Assembly (NCBI GenBank): GCA_027922465.2
Contig: BQMF02000010.1
Span: 682,001 to 746,000, forward strand
Direction: 5' to 3'
Length of the DNA stretch: 64,000 bases
Origin: Turritopsis dohrnii
Taxonomy: Eukaryota > Cnidaria > Hydrozoa > Anthoathecata > Oceaniidae
This document shows, in pieces, positions 33,278-45,092 of this stretch; positions within the stretch are counted from its first letter, which is position 1, and the number at the start of each line of letters is the position of its first letter. Made by a program: the position numbers and the translations under genes. The notes beneath the pieces are model-generated. The model was not told the origin of the DNA. It was given only the letters and a program-made list of their open reading frames with translations, and did no database searches.

Positions 33278-34181
33278 GTAAGACTATTTTGGTTTCCTGT
33301 TTCAATTTCGAACTTCTCAATATGATAATAATAGCATTGATGAACGAGTTACTATTCAGCATGAGATTTGATGAGTAAATCAAATATCCCCTTTGTCTAC
33401 CAGAGATGTTTTTGGACGCTTGCAAAGACATTACTATGGTATTAAAATATGCAGTTAACAGCAAACATGTTAGCAAAAAAAACATTGTCAAAAACAATCT
33501 GGAATTGTTATCAGTTTTTGCATGTTTTTGTATTAAAAGTTTCATTTTCCTTTTTCTTACAAACCAGATCATATGTAAGTGCAATAGAGTCAGCATGAAG
33601 GTAGAACCATACATGATAAGCAGATGAATGATACCATACAGTGATTTGTATGGTTGCATTTCCAACACTACTATCATCACGGCAAAGGCTACACATATTG
33701 CTGTTGATACACAAGTAGTTAATATCAGGAAAAAGTTAACGAAACAACGATATTGCGACTGCTGCCGAACATGTGGTTTTGATACTGCAAAGTAACGATC
33801 GATGGAGATGAAGATCGTCATCATCCAGGATAGAAATGCAGGAACGTAGATAAGTGTTCTAGTTGCTACCTCCAACACACAGAATAATTTATATCCTTGA
33901 TAAAAATGGATGAATTGGATTCCGAGAGCAGGATTGGAAAGTAACCCGACGCCAATATCAAGAATACTCAACCAGATAAAGTATCTGTTAATTCCTTTTC
34001 TTGGCTGTTTCCACAATTTATGTATCAACACAGAATTCAATAATATGATCAACAGTGTCTCTAAACTACAAAATAAGACAAAGACTTTTGAACCAATTGA
34101 TAGTTGATTAGGAAAGAAAAATTTGTATTCCCAACATCGCCATTTGTTTGTAAGGTTCTTCAAATCACGCGACATATTCAT
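33261..34181 (-). CDS. Class A (rhodopsin-like) GPCR, single exon
   Basis: A 306-residue intronless receptor with seven hydrophobic segments. A short N-terminus with N-glycosylation sites (NMS, NLT) suggests an extracellular start. TM1 has LLNSVLIHKLW (N1.50) and TM2 LSILDIGVGLL (LxxxD, D2.50). The end of TM3 reads SIDRYFAVSKP, an intact DRY motif for G-protein coupling. TM7 ends NSNSFINAIIIIL, where the usual NPxxY is degenerate (SFINAI). The second extracellular loop and TM5 lack the residues that would identify amine or peptide ligands, so it is an orphan, of a kind common in large cnidarian GPCR expansions. The TAA stop lies 17 bp inside the convergent SETD4 coding sequence. A minus-strand AATAAA at 33101-33106, inside SETD4 intron 2, would place its 3' UTR across SETD4 exon 3. 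Confidence 0.88.
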   Translation of the reverse strand: MNMSRDLKNLTNKWRCWEYKFFFPNQLSIGSKVFVLFCSLETLLIILLNSVLIHKLWKQPRKGINRYFIWLSILDIGVGLLSNPALGIQFIHFYQGYKLFCVLEVATRTLIYVPAFLSWMMTIFISIDRYFAVSKPHVRQQSQYRCFVNFFLILTTCVSTAICVAFAVMIVVLEMQPYKSLYGIIHLLIMYGSTFMLTLLHLHMIWFVRKRKMKLLIQKHAKTDNNSRLFLTMFFLLTCLLLTAYFNTIVMSLQASKNISGRQRGYLIYSSNLMLNSNSFINAIIIILRSSKLKQETKIVLLKRVH

Positions 34182-34627
34182 CTTCTTGAAACAGATTTTA
34201 GAATATTTTTTTTCATTGATATCTGAAAATGAATGGGGTATAAATTAGATTAATAAATTTTCCATTGTTTAGGGCCTGCTGTATTTATCAATTGGTTTTT
34301 ACATTTTTTATCAATCAAAGTTAACACCATGTTTGTTTTCGAAATATATTTCGATCTTCTCGAGCATTCTCAAAAGATCATAAAAGTGATAAAAAAAAGC
34401 TATACAGTCTGTTTCAAAACTTTGGCTTCAAATATTTTCATCGCATTTTTGAAGAAAATATCCAATTATTTTTTTATAAAATTTATATCGACAGAATACT
34501 TATTTTTTGGTCTTTCACGTGATGTAAGTTTTTGTAGGAAATGGAAAAGTAGAAGAAGAGAAAATCGAAAAATAAGTATGGAAAAACTCATTAAGTTTTT
34601 AACGATCGATTAAGATGTTTAACAATA

Positions 34628-35232
34628 AGATCAATTTCCGAAAACAAAATATTTTACCAATACAATTTGGTTTTTATACCATTGGAAAGAAGAATTTACG
34701 AGTTTTCCAAAAATATAAGTAGTTATTTGTAAACAGTTTTATTTTAAAAGATAAGGACTATTTTTTCTTTCGACACGGTTGTTAATTTTGTAATGATCAA
34801 TAAAACAGTCTCTTAACGAACAATTAACTCTTTGTTTCGTTGAAGCAACCTCTGTTGGCGGTGTTGTGATACGTTTGTCACGAAATATTTTGAATAGGCA
34901 CAAATTTTTACCTTAAATTTTTTATTATGATTTAATAACTTTGTATTCCCAACGCCTTGCCAAAATCTTTATAAGCAACAAAAATAACATTTTAAAAAGT
35001 ATTTTTTAAATCTTCGTTGTGTCGTTTCATGGTAAAATCGATAGTAATGCCCCCAAAATTTATTTATCACAAAATTAAGAACCGTGTCGAAAGAAAAAAT
35101 AGGTAATATCCTTTAAAACAAACATTTTTACAAATAACAACTTATATTGTTGGAAAGCTCAAAAAATCTTCTTTCCAACAGTATAAAAACCGCATTGTGT
35201 TGGTGAAAATTCGAAGAGTTATTTGTTTTTTA
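34628..35232. mobile_element. Foldback element with about 150-bp inverted arms
   Basis: The left arm (34660-34800, with GGTTTTTATACCATTGGAAAG and TTTTTTCTTTCGACACGGTT) pairs with the right arm (35070-35215, complement with CTTTCCAACAGTATAAAAAC and AACCGTGTCGAAAGAAAAAA) over about 150 bp at high identity. The central 250 bp is unrelated. No transposase, so a MITE/foldback type. Confidence 0.75.
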
Positions 35233-35337
35233 AATGAGTGACACACTTTCTCATGGAAACACTTTACAGTACCTTGATACAATAATCATCACATCATTAA
35301 AATATTCATTTATCATGACTTTGAAAATAATTGTCAG

Positions 35338-35535
35338 TTACCTACTTCTGTATTTATTCTTAGTGTCTAATTTCGGTTTTATTTCTCTAATAAATAACGC
35401 TTCAGTTGCTAACAATGTGTCGTAATTTTTTGGCCCTTTGTACGGTACTTCTATGTTTTCTTCATTTTCCCAAACATTCTTGAAAGTGTTTAAAAACTGG
35501 ACCTGATTTGTCATTTTTGTGTTCACGAAACCGAG
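35338..35535 (-). pseudogene. GIY-YIG retroelement tail (Penelope-like)
   Basis: The minus-strand frame ends LLATEALFIREIKPKLDTKN followed by a basic YRSR and a stop. The E-x-L-x-I-x-x-h-x-P-x-L-(N/D)-T pattern is the C-terminal end of the GIY-YIG endonuclease in Penelope-like polyproteins. Only this end is present, and the GIY and YIG strands are missing. Confidence 0.5.
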
Positions 35536-35584
35536 TGAGACGTCGGATGTCTGTTTTGTAAATGAATAAAAAATTTGCAGTTTA

Positions 35585-35930
35585 ATAAACTTTACATATA
35601 TGCAACAAAGGATTCCTTTCTTATCCTTGGGGTGGCTACCGGTGAAGGAACGTATCGAGTACAGCACGTTAAAGTTAGCACATAAAGCGATTTATGAAGA
35701 CAAGTTTCCCGATTATTTGAAAATGGAATGGGGTACGAAAAAATCCCCGCCTTCGATCGTTCGCAGAAGTCTGCAGCAAACTACGTTTTTATGATAACTA
35801 TTCTTTTCGAGGAGAAGCAAGTCAATTATTTAACAGTCTTCCTGATAATATACGTAGTGACAATAACTTTGATTCTTTTTCTAAAAATTTTATAATATTT
35901 TTACTAGACAAGGTTTGTATTCCATTCAAT
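35585..35930 (+). pseudogene. Non-LTR retrotransposon ORF2 C-terminus relic
   Basis: The plus-strand frame reads LGWLPVKERIEYSTLKLAHK followed by AIYEDKFPDYLK. After a frameshift near 35775 it continues as FYDNYSFRGEASQLFNSLPD and NIRSDNNFDSFSKNF. The order (L-x-W-L-P-V-x-x-R-I-x-x-(K/S)-hh, P-x-Y-L, then W/F-N-x-L-P-x-x-h-R) is that found downstream of the reverse transcriptase in many cnidarian LINE-like ORFs. Confidence 0.6.
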
Positions 35931-35938
35931 TTGTCAGG

Positions 35939-35942
35939 TTTT

Positions 35943-35990
<48 letters not shown>

Positions 35991-35992
35991 TT
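35939..35992 (+). repeat. (GTT)n microsatellite
   Basis: About 17 uninterrupted GTT units; this creates artificial poly-Val/Leu reading frames. Confidence 0.95.
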
Positions 35993-36189
35993 ATCACGAG
36001 TCTCTGGCCCCTTTTCGATTCATTTTTTTTTTATTTTCTTACATCTTTTGTCTTTTCCCAGGGTTTCCAACATCCTAGTCCCTGTGGCGATTTTCTTTCC
36101 GATATTTTCCAATATATTCCAATAATTCACCCTGGCAACATCAGCGAGTCTATTTCTTGTCTGACTTCTTATGCACATATTATGTAGTA

Positions 36190-38420
36190 ATTTATTTTAA
36201 CTATGAATACCTATTTTAATTTGTAATTATCTATTGTTATATTTTTTATTGGGTGAAAAACCATTTTATGGATCCCTGAAATACATTTAATAATAATAAT
36301 AATAATGATAATATCCCCTTAATTTGCGAAACGTTTAACCCCCATAACGTTTGATAATTGAATTTCAACCTCAACCTCAACCTTACATATTTTTTGTTTC
36401 CCTATTCAAGATCTATAAGTTGAGTTACAGAAAAGTAAAAAAGTCCAACATTAAATTTTTTCCTACTGGAAATCTGTGACGTCACACCATAGTTTTTTAC
36501 ATCTCTGTCACCCAAAGAACGATTTGAGACCTTAAAATTGCTTTTATTCACTCTCTAGTCTAACGAATTACACTACCACCCCCACTATGTCATAAGAATG
36601 TTGCGTAGTGACTTTCGTTTACAACATATTTGTATTGAAAGGTAGCCACGTTGATGTCATTCATCACTTCTTTTGATATGTTCCGTTCAATTAACCTGTT
36701 GAGAATGATATCGATTTCTGCAAGAATTTCCTTTTAGTCAAACTTTGTCAGAAGAGAGCTTCTTGGGCCGAGGGCGAGCATTTCTATGACGTACTTGGGT
36801 GGAATAATAATATATAGGGTATATTATATATATAGGATATAGAGTATCTACCAATTTTATAGTGTCCTGTACATGAAATAACGGTCGTTCTTGTTCACAC
36901 GACAGGTTAGTGCGTTTGTTTTGTTGTGTGGTTGTAGCTTCTTATCGCGTGGAATGAACTGTTATACGTGTGTATACAGCGATAGAAGGTATTACTGTTT
37001 CAGGTACATTTTTTTTCGTAGATCTGAACGTTTAGCATTCAATGCTGTAACACAATGCATCATACGGTAACACTGTCTCTTTTGCCTTCGATAATTCTAA
37101 TGATAACTCTTGCTTTTTTACATGTTTATCTGATGTATTCAAATAAGAATGAAACAAATTGATTAAATTTTTTATTAATTAGTAATTAACAGTGTTTCTA
37201 TGCTATAAAAGAAAATAAATATTTTTAAAGTAATTTTAAATAATTTTTCTGCATTTGTTAGTTGACCAGCAAAGGAAAAGCTATGTTCCCAACATAAAGT
37301 TTTCCCAGTCATTTTAGCTTCGATTGATTTTTTCTGAGATATTCATCGTTTTGAAGCATCTGAAGCAATACTGATCTCTTTGCAAATCATGTGCCTTCTG
37401 TACGTCTTCCATGCAAATACGATTGATAGACATTTCTTTGTCATTTTTAAACAATTTATTACAGCATTTAATTGATGCACCATTTATATTGTTCTATTTA
37501 CTAGAGACATTACAATTATTATTGTTTTGCTTTCCTTTACATGAATTTCTAAATTCATTTTAATTCATTTAATACCTTATTCAATTGATTGAAAGAAACC
37601 AAACAGATGTTAAAGACAGGCTACTAGAATATTAGAAAGTAACTCTTGTAGGTTTTGTTGTTATTGTTTTGTTTATCTTTTTTCGTTAGGTGAAAATTAT
37701 TTTGTTCCATCTCTAATTTTTTTAAAATGAGAAAATTAAGTTATAAATTTCATAACCTCACCGAATCTTTAAAAATCATACAAGATAAGACTGCCATTTG
37801 AAGAAGATTTTGCGCGCGTGTTTTTGGAAAAAGCTCACGGAAATAGTACAAAATAATCCTGAAAAGCTTGAAACAATCGGGGCTCATTTTTTTCCAAATA
37901 TGGAGATAGAATAAAATAATTCTCCCATAACGTTTTGTGTGACAAGAGTATGGTCACAAAACACTGAAACTGTTGGTATTGTGGAATCATTACAACCTAT
38001 TTGAAACATTTCATATCCATTCGATCGACAATCAGTATAATATATTATTGGGTCGTTTAAAATTAGGATTGTTTAAATGCTTATCAATTTCTTACAAGCA
38101 ACTCAGAGAGTATTTCAACGAAAAATTACAAATATATATGTTCTAGATAATTTATTTTTGATGGAATGTTCTATTTTTCAAATCTGATCGATGTCCCGAC
38201 GCGTCGCTCCAAATGATGTAGGTAATATGTTAAAAATTATGAATAATTACGGACGAAATATTTTGAAAAAACAATCCGTTTCGAATAATTTCATCATTAC
38301 AACATTTGGTCAAAATTTAGATTGAGACAAAATAGATGTAGGCATAAATTTGTAGGTATGAATTTTCGAAATACAAAAAGATTGTCCTGGTCATTGTGCG
38401 CCGTCAAAAATAGCTTGAAA
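36190..38420. other. No gene recognised
   Basis: AT-rich sequence with an AAT run near 36290 and TATA-rich palindromic DNA at 36805-36850. A 44-codon plus ORF beginning ATGTCCCGACGCGTCGCTCC near 38191 has a possible donor after GATGTAG but nothing to join to. Confidence 0.3.
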
Positions 38421-38423
38421 ACA

Positions 38424-38771
38424 CTAGAATAACCCTTCCGTATCACAGCGTATAAACATATTGTGGCTATCAATTATAAATGGGTGCTTTAATATTTTTG
38501 AAAATCTATACACGGGTCTGCTTGGACTGCGTTTAATTTTTGCCCTTCGTTTATCATGATTTTTTCGGTTGCATTGAACTAAATTTGAACTGCTTGAGAA
38601 AAACAAGCAATACAATATTGTGTCTGAATATTCGGTCATCACTAGGTTTGGACTTCTGGCTACATTTTCTAAAGTCTCGTTAGTGTGTTCTGGAAAATGT
38701 TTTGTAGTTGCAAATACATTAACAAACAAATTGCATACTTTAGTATCGAAATACCTTCCCAGCCGGCACAC
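38424..38771 (-). CDS. Unassigned ORF
   Basis: About 115 codons with protein-like composition, five cysteines and a basic stretch (NRKNHDKRRAKIKRSPSRP). A stop lies immediately upstream without a clear ATG or acceptor, so it may be an exon or a chance ORF. No family recognised. Confidence 0.3.
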   Translation of the reverse strand: MCRLGRYFDTKVCNLFVNVFATTKHFPEHTNETLENVARSPNLVMTEYSDTILYCLFFSSSSNLVQCNRKNHDKRRAKIKRSPSRPVYRFSKILKHPFIIDSHNMFIRCDTEGLF

Positions 38772-39348
38772 TTATTAAGAACTGTCTGCGAATGAGTGCA
38801 TTTCTATAGCATCTACACACAAATTAAAAATGCTCTCCGTTACAGTTACTTTTTGACAATTTTGTCCCCATTTTCAGATAATGAATACATGACGTCACCC
38901 TCTTGGGAACGAGAAATATCGATGTTAAAAAATCCCTTTAGCATAGTGGAACTGTCTTTATAGCTTTTAGTCCGCGACATTTAGTGAATGTTCTAATGAT
39001 CTAACAGATTTATCTACTTATTCTTCTGATAAGGATTAGACAACAGTTACACTAACACTAAAGAACTGGAATCCTATCTCAAATCCAATTAGACCGCCTC
39101 TAATCAATAGTTTGTTTAACGTGATTTCTAGACTTCATACTTCATATTATTAATTCTGTCCATGTTTTTTTTTCTCACTATTTTCAAGAAACAGAAACAG
39201 TATGATGTCGAAAGCAAACTTTCTTTCACGTACGTGATCTCTGAAGGGTCTGAGAAAAAATGCTGAGAAGAGAACGAAAAAAAAAAAAAAAAAAGAAAAA
39301 GAAAAGAAAAGTTATAAATAATTAATTTTTCTTTCAAAATGTTAATAA

Positions 39349-39582
39349 TTATTGATTACTGATACCATTTGTAAGATGCGCGCGGGCGACAATAAACGAA
39401 GGTTTAATTAGACGCCGCCTATATAGAATAGAATTAGACTCAAGATTATGCTGAACAAAACACGCGGGAATATCAAATGTATGACCAATTTTGGTCCTAG
39501 GAAAATCAATTGACTCTAGATGATAAGTCGGGAGATGACTGTGAATTTTCAATTTGAAAACGCCCGACGAAGTTTGTTCCAA
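39349..39582 (-). CDS. Unassigned ORF, possibly transposon-derived
   Basis: About 77 codons (ending FIVARAHLTNGISNQ) with balanced composition and higher GC than its flanks. A T-rich/CTTTT tract follows downstream on the same strand, which could be a retroelement tail read in this orientation. No family recognised. Confidence 0.25.
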   Translation of the reverse strand: MEQTSSGVFKLKIHSHLPTYHLESIDFPRTKIGHTFDIPACFVQHNLESNSILYRRRLIKPSFIVARAHLTNGISNQ

Positions 39583-41558
39583 TATAATATAAAGACTATT
39601 GCAAACTCAAATCCTTTTAAAGACCAAGGGTTTAAAAACGGTTGTAAGCGAGAATGGAAACGGCTTCTGTAACTGGACAATCATATCTACCACATAGTAA
39701 TGATCTAGGACATTCCAAATATAAGACAATTCTGAAAGATATAATGAACTATTATATGTAGCGCTAAGGGTTGCAATATGCTGATATTAGTAGAAAAAGA
39801 ACTATTGAAAAATGGTCTGGAAACGAATAGCTGCTCGTTATTAACAAAGCGCTGAAACGAAGTAAACTAATGATTGGTTCTCTCTTGGAGATGATCTCAT
39901 TAGACAACTACTGGCACATGTTTTTCTCGATCTTAAGAGTTCATTATCTTTAATTGAAATGAAAGCTGCACGGCTAATGCCTTTCCAAATAAAAGGTATC
40001 ATACATTTTAAGGCTTGAATAGAAGTAGGAATCTTATATTTCAAAGAATTGATGATCAGAAAATAGTTTGAATAGCATTTCTTACTCTTTTATATATTTC
40101 CCCGTAGGGCGAAATATATGTTAAAACCGGCATTTCCTTCTCCTCCTTCTCTTTCTTTTCGTTCACTTTTATAGCCGCAGTTCAGTATTGAACTCTGGCT
40201 TAGCTAAGGTAGATAAGATTAGAGGCTAGTCTTCAGTAAAGTAGTACGCCATCTTTTCAGTCAGTGTCAGTGCAGATGGGATTTTGAAGATGTTTTTGGT
40301 AGCTTTAATGATTCAATAAATGAAACATCAAAAGTGATGGAAACGAATCATTGGTAATTAAACGCTTGGAACAACAAACCATTGAAGCTGTGATTCCAGT
40401 GCAAAGGTTCATTCTCAATAACCAGGCTGAACATTTATTTGGTATGATCCTGATGTAATGTAGCCCAACTGAACTGAAAGCACGATGATGTATACAGCAT
40501 TATAAAGAAGGAAACCCTTTTCACGTGGAGATCAACCACCAGTTCAACCAGTTACGTTAATTAAAAACAGCAAGTAAATATGTGATGTCGTATATATAAG
40601 TTTAGAAAACCAGTTACGTATAATATTTTAATACACAGGATTGAGACTCATAATAACTTAAAAGAATCTGTTGGAGTATACTTGGATAGTTGTTTAATCC
40701 AACAACAGAAACATAGTTTACTATGAATGAAGTGGTCATGTATACTGTTTTGATGCTGTATATCATATTTTATTTTTCAAAATGTAATATATATATATAT
40801 CAACAAAATAATTCAATATATATATAATTACTGACAATCTTTCTTACGAACAACAAACATAAACAGTCTGTAAATCAAATCAAGTCAGAAAACGAACTTC
40901 TGTTTGCAGCTATGTAGTGGTTTGGTTATGGATGTGTATTTTCACTACGAAAATCTGTTGTTCTTTTCCATTTTGGATTTACGAAGTTTACTTTTATCAC
41001 ATAATAAACAATGAGTGTGAACACATTTTTTTGAACAGAGATATTAATTCTGATACTTGAATTTGGTTTTATAAATTGTCATTTTAAGCCCATCTTTTTT
41101 TTGAAAATAACTCTTCGGTCCTAATTTGAAATGCTACATAATATTTGTGTTAGTAAAAATTTTGATTGCTCATAATTATTAGTTATTTGCTTATGATGTT
41201 TACCCCAAACATAGAACAAAGTATTATACTATATATAGCTATTGAAAATGTTTGTGCATAATAATAAACAGCATATTGAGAAGTTTCACACATTGATGAT
41301 ATATGCAGTTGTTTAATGGGAAATATTAGTCGCATTTAGGTCAGACCACAATGTAATACCTCCAAATATGGCATAAACTCTATTTACCAGTCTGTAGTTC
41401 AGTGGAATGAGCTTCAGGTGCTTTATCCAGGATCCGACCTCATCACTCTTTCAAAATCTAAACTTATTAATCTTTACAAAAGCATTATTTTCAGTATTAC
41501 TGATTTGTTACAAATTAAATTTTTACTTGTTTAAAGTAGTGATACAGTTTTGCACTTA

Positions 41559-42190
41559 CCCAGCGGGCACAAGACGTCTTTGAGACGTCTCATTTTAATC
41601 GTAAAATGGTCGTTTGCTTTCCAGATCATTTTGCGACGTCGTAGGGATGTCTGAAACGGGACGTCGCAGTTCGGATCCTTTTACGACGATTTCAGGACGT
41701 CTTTATACAGATTGAATAACGACCTTCGAAACAATTATAAACTTAAGATCATTTTGGGACGTCGTAGGGACGTCTGAAACGGGACGTCGCATTTGGGATC
41801 CTTTTACGACGTTTTTGGGACGTCTTTATACGGATTGAATAACGATCTTCGAAACAATTATAAACTTTCAAAAGCAATCAGTCTGTATAGAATGATTTAT
41901 TGTAAATGTTTTTAAACTTCTTTACAACAAGCAGCGGTGGCATAACGGTTACTAGTTCGGCTGGCACGCCAGAGGTTCCAGGTTCGAGTCCGCCTGTGGC
42001 CTATTACAGTTTTTAAAAGAGTAAATTTCATAATCCTGCGACGTCGTTACGATGTCGTTGGGATGTCATTGAGACGTCTCAATGAAGATGTAATTGGGAC
42101 GTCTTTTGAGATTCCCACTTCGCGACCATTTTGCGACGTCTTAGGGACGTCTTGAAAAGACGTCTTTACGACGTCTTTGTGCCCGCTGGG
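41559..42190. mobile_element. GACGTC-rich TIR element, TA duplication
   Basis: Ends are CCCAGCGGGCACAAGACGTC and its complement GACGTCTTTGTGCCCGCTGG, flanked by TA (41557-41558, 42191-42192). GACGTC words fill both subterminal zones, and an internal unit (ATCATTTTG.GACGTCGTAGGGA) is duplicated. A tRNA-like module lies inside. A second, partial member is at 55.92 kb. Confidence 0.85.
41932..42002 (+). repeat. tRNA-like module inside the GACGTC element
   Basis: GCGGTGGCATAACGGTTACT resembles an A box and GGTTCGAGTCC is a perfect B box, spaced as in a tRNA. The middle (CTGGCACGCCAG) forms a tight hairpin, not a normal 7-nt anticodon loop, so a working tRNA is unlikely. Pol III transcription remains possible. 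Confidence 0.6.
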
Positions 42191-42348
42191 TAACTTGTAT
42201 TTTAGGAGGCCACCTCTCTGATTAGTCATTGACTACTAAGTGTGTCTCCTTTCATTTTTTCAGATGTGTACATGATTTTCCTTGTTTTATTTGTTTGGGA
42301 ATTATACTTTTATTGTATGTATCTGTTTGAGTGAAGAATAAATACTAG

Positions 42349-42380
42349 CTACTACTACTACTACTAGTACTACTACTACT
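42349..42380 (+). repeat. (CTA)n microsatellite
   Basis: Interrupted run of about ten CTA units. Confidence 0.9.
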
Positions 42381-42554
42381 CATATAACTTTTCTCCAACA
42401 TATGGATCTTCTGGTTTAGGTTTATATTTTAGTTTTGCATTCAGGATCACAACGCTGTCAATACATGCGTCATTTTCTTCGTGTACCGGTTGTACACTGC
42501 GTCGAATTACTGTGAATATACAATGATCTCTTTTTATCTCAAAAGTTCCGAAGG

Positions 42555-42970
42555 ACAGTCAAACCTGTCTATAGCGGACACCTGGGGTTCCTAGCAAAAG
42601 TGTCCGCTATAACCAGGTGTCCGCTACGTAAAAGTTTGGGCGGTTTTCAGAGAAAAGACACTTGAAAACTTAAAGATAACCTTGTCTTTACGTTACAATG
42701 AGGCAGTTAATATTACAGTTTTACATATCAAAATCCCTTGTCAAAAACATTGATGCTAAGTAGGCAAATGTATTAAATAAGTATGCTTAAAGTTTATCAT
42801 TAGATATGAAATTTTGTAGTAATTCATTTATTATCTTTTTATTTTTCTTCAAAATTGGGGGTGTCCGCTATAAACAGGTAATTTTTTATGGAAATCTTCA
42901 CGCGGTTCCAAAAAACAGTGTCCGCTATAAAACGTCCGCTATATAGAGGTTTTTCTATAAGAGTTTGACC
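42555..42970. mobile_element. GTGTCCGCTATA-type MITE
   Basis: The left end CAGTCAAACCTGTCTATAGC and the right-end complement (GTCAAACTCTTATAG...CTCTATATAGCGGAC) are imperfect TIRs. GTGTCCGCTATAA recurs at least six times. A further fragment continues to about 43030. The word set is widespread in marine-invertebrate repeats. Confidence 0.7.
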
Positions 42971-43274
42971 GTGATTCGGCCGGTTCCTGGAAAAAGTGTC
43001 CGCTATAACAAGGTGTCCGCTATATAACCCTTCGTGTTACCATATAGTAGCTTCTCACTTTTTATACTGTAATTGTTTTATCAAACATTTTTCTCATGGT
43101 TATCAATGTACACACAATAATTGGCAAAAATTACGCAACTTTAGGGAAATATATAGTCGCATTTTTGCGAATCTTGTTTCAAATCAAGTCATTGAGTTAT
43201 TCACAAAGTTGTATGTAAGCACTTTTTGAATGCTATAATGTTATATCGTTTTGATATAACGTTTATGGTGATCA

Positions 43275-43722
43275 TATTATTTACTCTATCGAAACAGACA
43301 AATACCTCCTAATATACATCAAAACTATTAGAATGTGTTCTTATTAGTCATAATGGCGAAATATGAAACATTGAAAACATTTTTAGATGGCTAAGCACAT
43401 AATTCGTCTAAGATATCGTTTCCATTAGACTTCTTCAGTGTAAAACGCATGAAATGTATCTTGGTGCAGGGTCAGGGTGTGCCTTGTCCTTACAGTCGTA
43501 TTATTTACTCTATCGAAACAGACAAATACCTCCTAATATACATCAAAACTATTAGAATGTGTTCTTATTAGTCATAATGGCGAAATATGAAACATTGAAA
43601 ACATTTTTAGATGGCTAAGCACATAATTCGTCTAAGATATCGTTTCCATTAGACTTCTTCAGTGTAAAACGCATGAAATGTATCTTGGTGCAGGGTCAGG
43701 GTGTGCCTTGTCCTTACAGTCG
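43275..43722. repeat. Two identical 224-bp tandem copies
   Basis: Copies 43275-43498 and 43499-43722 appear identical and join directly (ACAGTCG|TATTATTTACTC). No ORF. Confidence 0.9.
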
Positions 43723-44254
43723 AATCCAAAAAACTTTTGACGGATTTGATTTGTTGCATGAACATAGATACAGAGCCCGAACCAAATAATTTCCATTGTT
43801 GAAAGAGCTGATGTTAAATGGAAAATCTTTCCTCGGACAATATTTTCAAATTAATAATCAGAATGATAACAAATTGCAATAATATGAAAGAAACTTCATC
43901 CATTTGTTCCATCCCAATTACATTAAAGAATGAGAAAGCAAGTTGTTGATCCAGCTGCCCCTGACAAAAGAAATATGTTATTAATCAAATCAAAACAAAG
44001 TAAAAACACAAAGGAATACAAATACAAAGGAATACAAAGGATGAGTACAAAAGTAGAACTCTAACAATTAAGTTATGATCTGCTTGAATTTTGTTGTTTT
44101 CTCTAGCGCAATTATTTTAGCTAGTGATCAGAAGTATGGTCGTTCAAATTTGAAGAATAACTTAAGGCTACATACTTAAAGAATTACTAATCACTAAGCT
44201 ATAAAAACCATGCATAAACCATCTGCAACTTGAAAAAAGGTATGTTACACTCTT

Positions 44255-44303
44255 ATTACGGTAGCAGCGTAAGCGAATACCGTATTAAAACACCCTTGGA
44301 CTC

Positions 44304-44336
<33 letters not shown>

Positions 44337-45092
44337 CGGCCGAAACGGCAGTTTTGAGCCTACGATTTAGAGTATGCGAGTCCCCACTAAAAACTCAATA
44401 TACATTCTAATGAACGAACGCAGCCTTTTGAATTTTCGAAGGTTTTCAATCACATACATTTAAAATACGTTTTCTTTAATATTTTATCACTTAATTGATG
44501 AAGGAATAGATATTAATCAAATAGGTCTACATAAAACTGGGACTTTTAGTTACTTTTATGGTACTGAATCAATGAACTTTGACACTTGAAAATAGATATG
44601 TTTTTCGTGTCAGTAAAGCACAGATCAGACTTTCTTATTACTTTCTACGTTTGTTAGCTATCTGTTCTGTCTTTGAACATCAAGGTTTTCAAAAAATCGA
44701 GTTAAAAAAAGGCAGTTATCTGTTTGAATTCTTTTTCGGTTTCAAAAAATTATAATTCAAAACATACATTTTTTTTCGAAGAAACGCGTTTTTTTTTTCT
44801 ACATAAGCTCTTATAAAAAAAACGCACGTTATAAACAGCTCATGCATGTATAATTCTTTTGTCTTCTAATAAATTAAATTGCTGGTGTGTTGCGATTAGA
44901 CCCTATTTACACGAGTTAGTAATTTTAAACATTATAATATCGTTTATGCCTGTTTTCCACCAGTAAGATATCTCAAGGAATAACGTTTACAGAACGTTTA
45001 AGAACTTTAAGTAAAATTTCAAATTTAAAAGTATTCTTGTGGCAAGTACTTTTGCTGCTACCGTTTTGCGCCATCTGGCTCTTGTTTAGAAT
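44255..45092 (+). mobile_element. Element D, repeated inverted at 49.2 and 53.6-54.1 kb
   Basis: The left part (ACGGTAGCAGCGTAAGCGAA, (CTA)n, CCGGCCGAAACGGCAG, AACGAACGCAGCC) matches 53604-54113 inverted. The right part (TGCCTGTTTTCCACCAGTAA to GCGCCATCTGGCTCTTG) matches 49210-49435 inverted. An internal stretch (TTTTTAGTTACT context) also matches near 47.65 kb. It includes a (CTA)n tract at about 44307-44336. Confidence 0.6.

Larger units (their letters stand above)
40091..43172 (+). mobile_element. Element A, GGGGAAATATATA-ended family (with inserts)
   Basis: Starts TATATATTTCCCCGTAGGGC and ends GGGAAATATATAGTCGCATT, so the tips are inverted. Internal words (GCCGCAGTTCAGTATTGAAC, the AGACTAGCCTCT complement, ACCAGGCTGAA) recur inverted in elements B and C. 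Two other elements (41559-42190 and 42555-42970) are inserted into it. No transposase found. Confidence 0.65.

Noticed and set aside
35915..36187. Plus-strand ORFs with long Val or Leu runs
   Set aside because: They are translations of the (GTT)n microsatellite joined to a T-rich stretch; no protein feature supports them.
41932..42002. Functional tRNA gene
   Set aside because: The B box is perfect, but there is no proper anticodon stem-loop and it lies inside a transposon, so I call it tRNA-like only.
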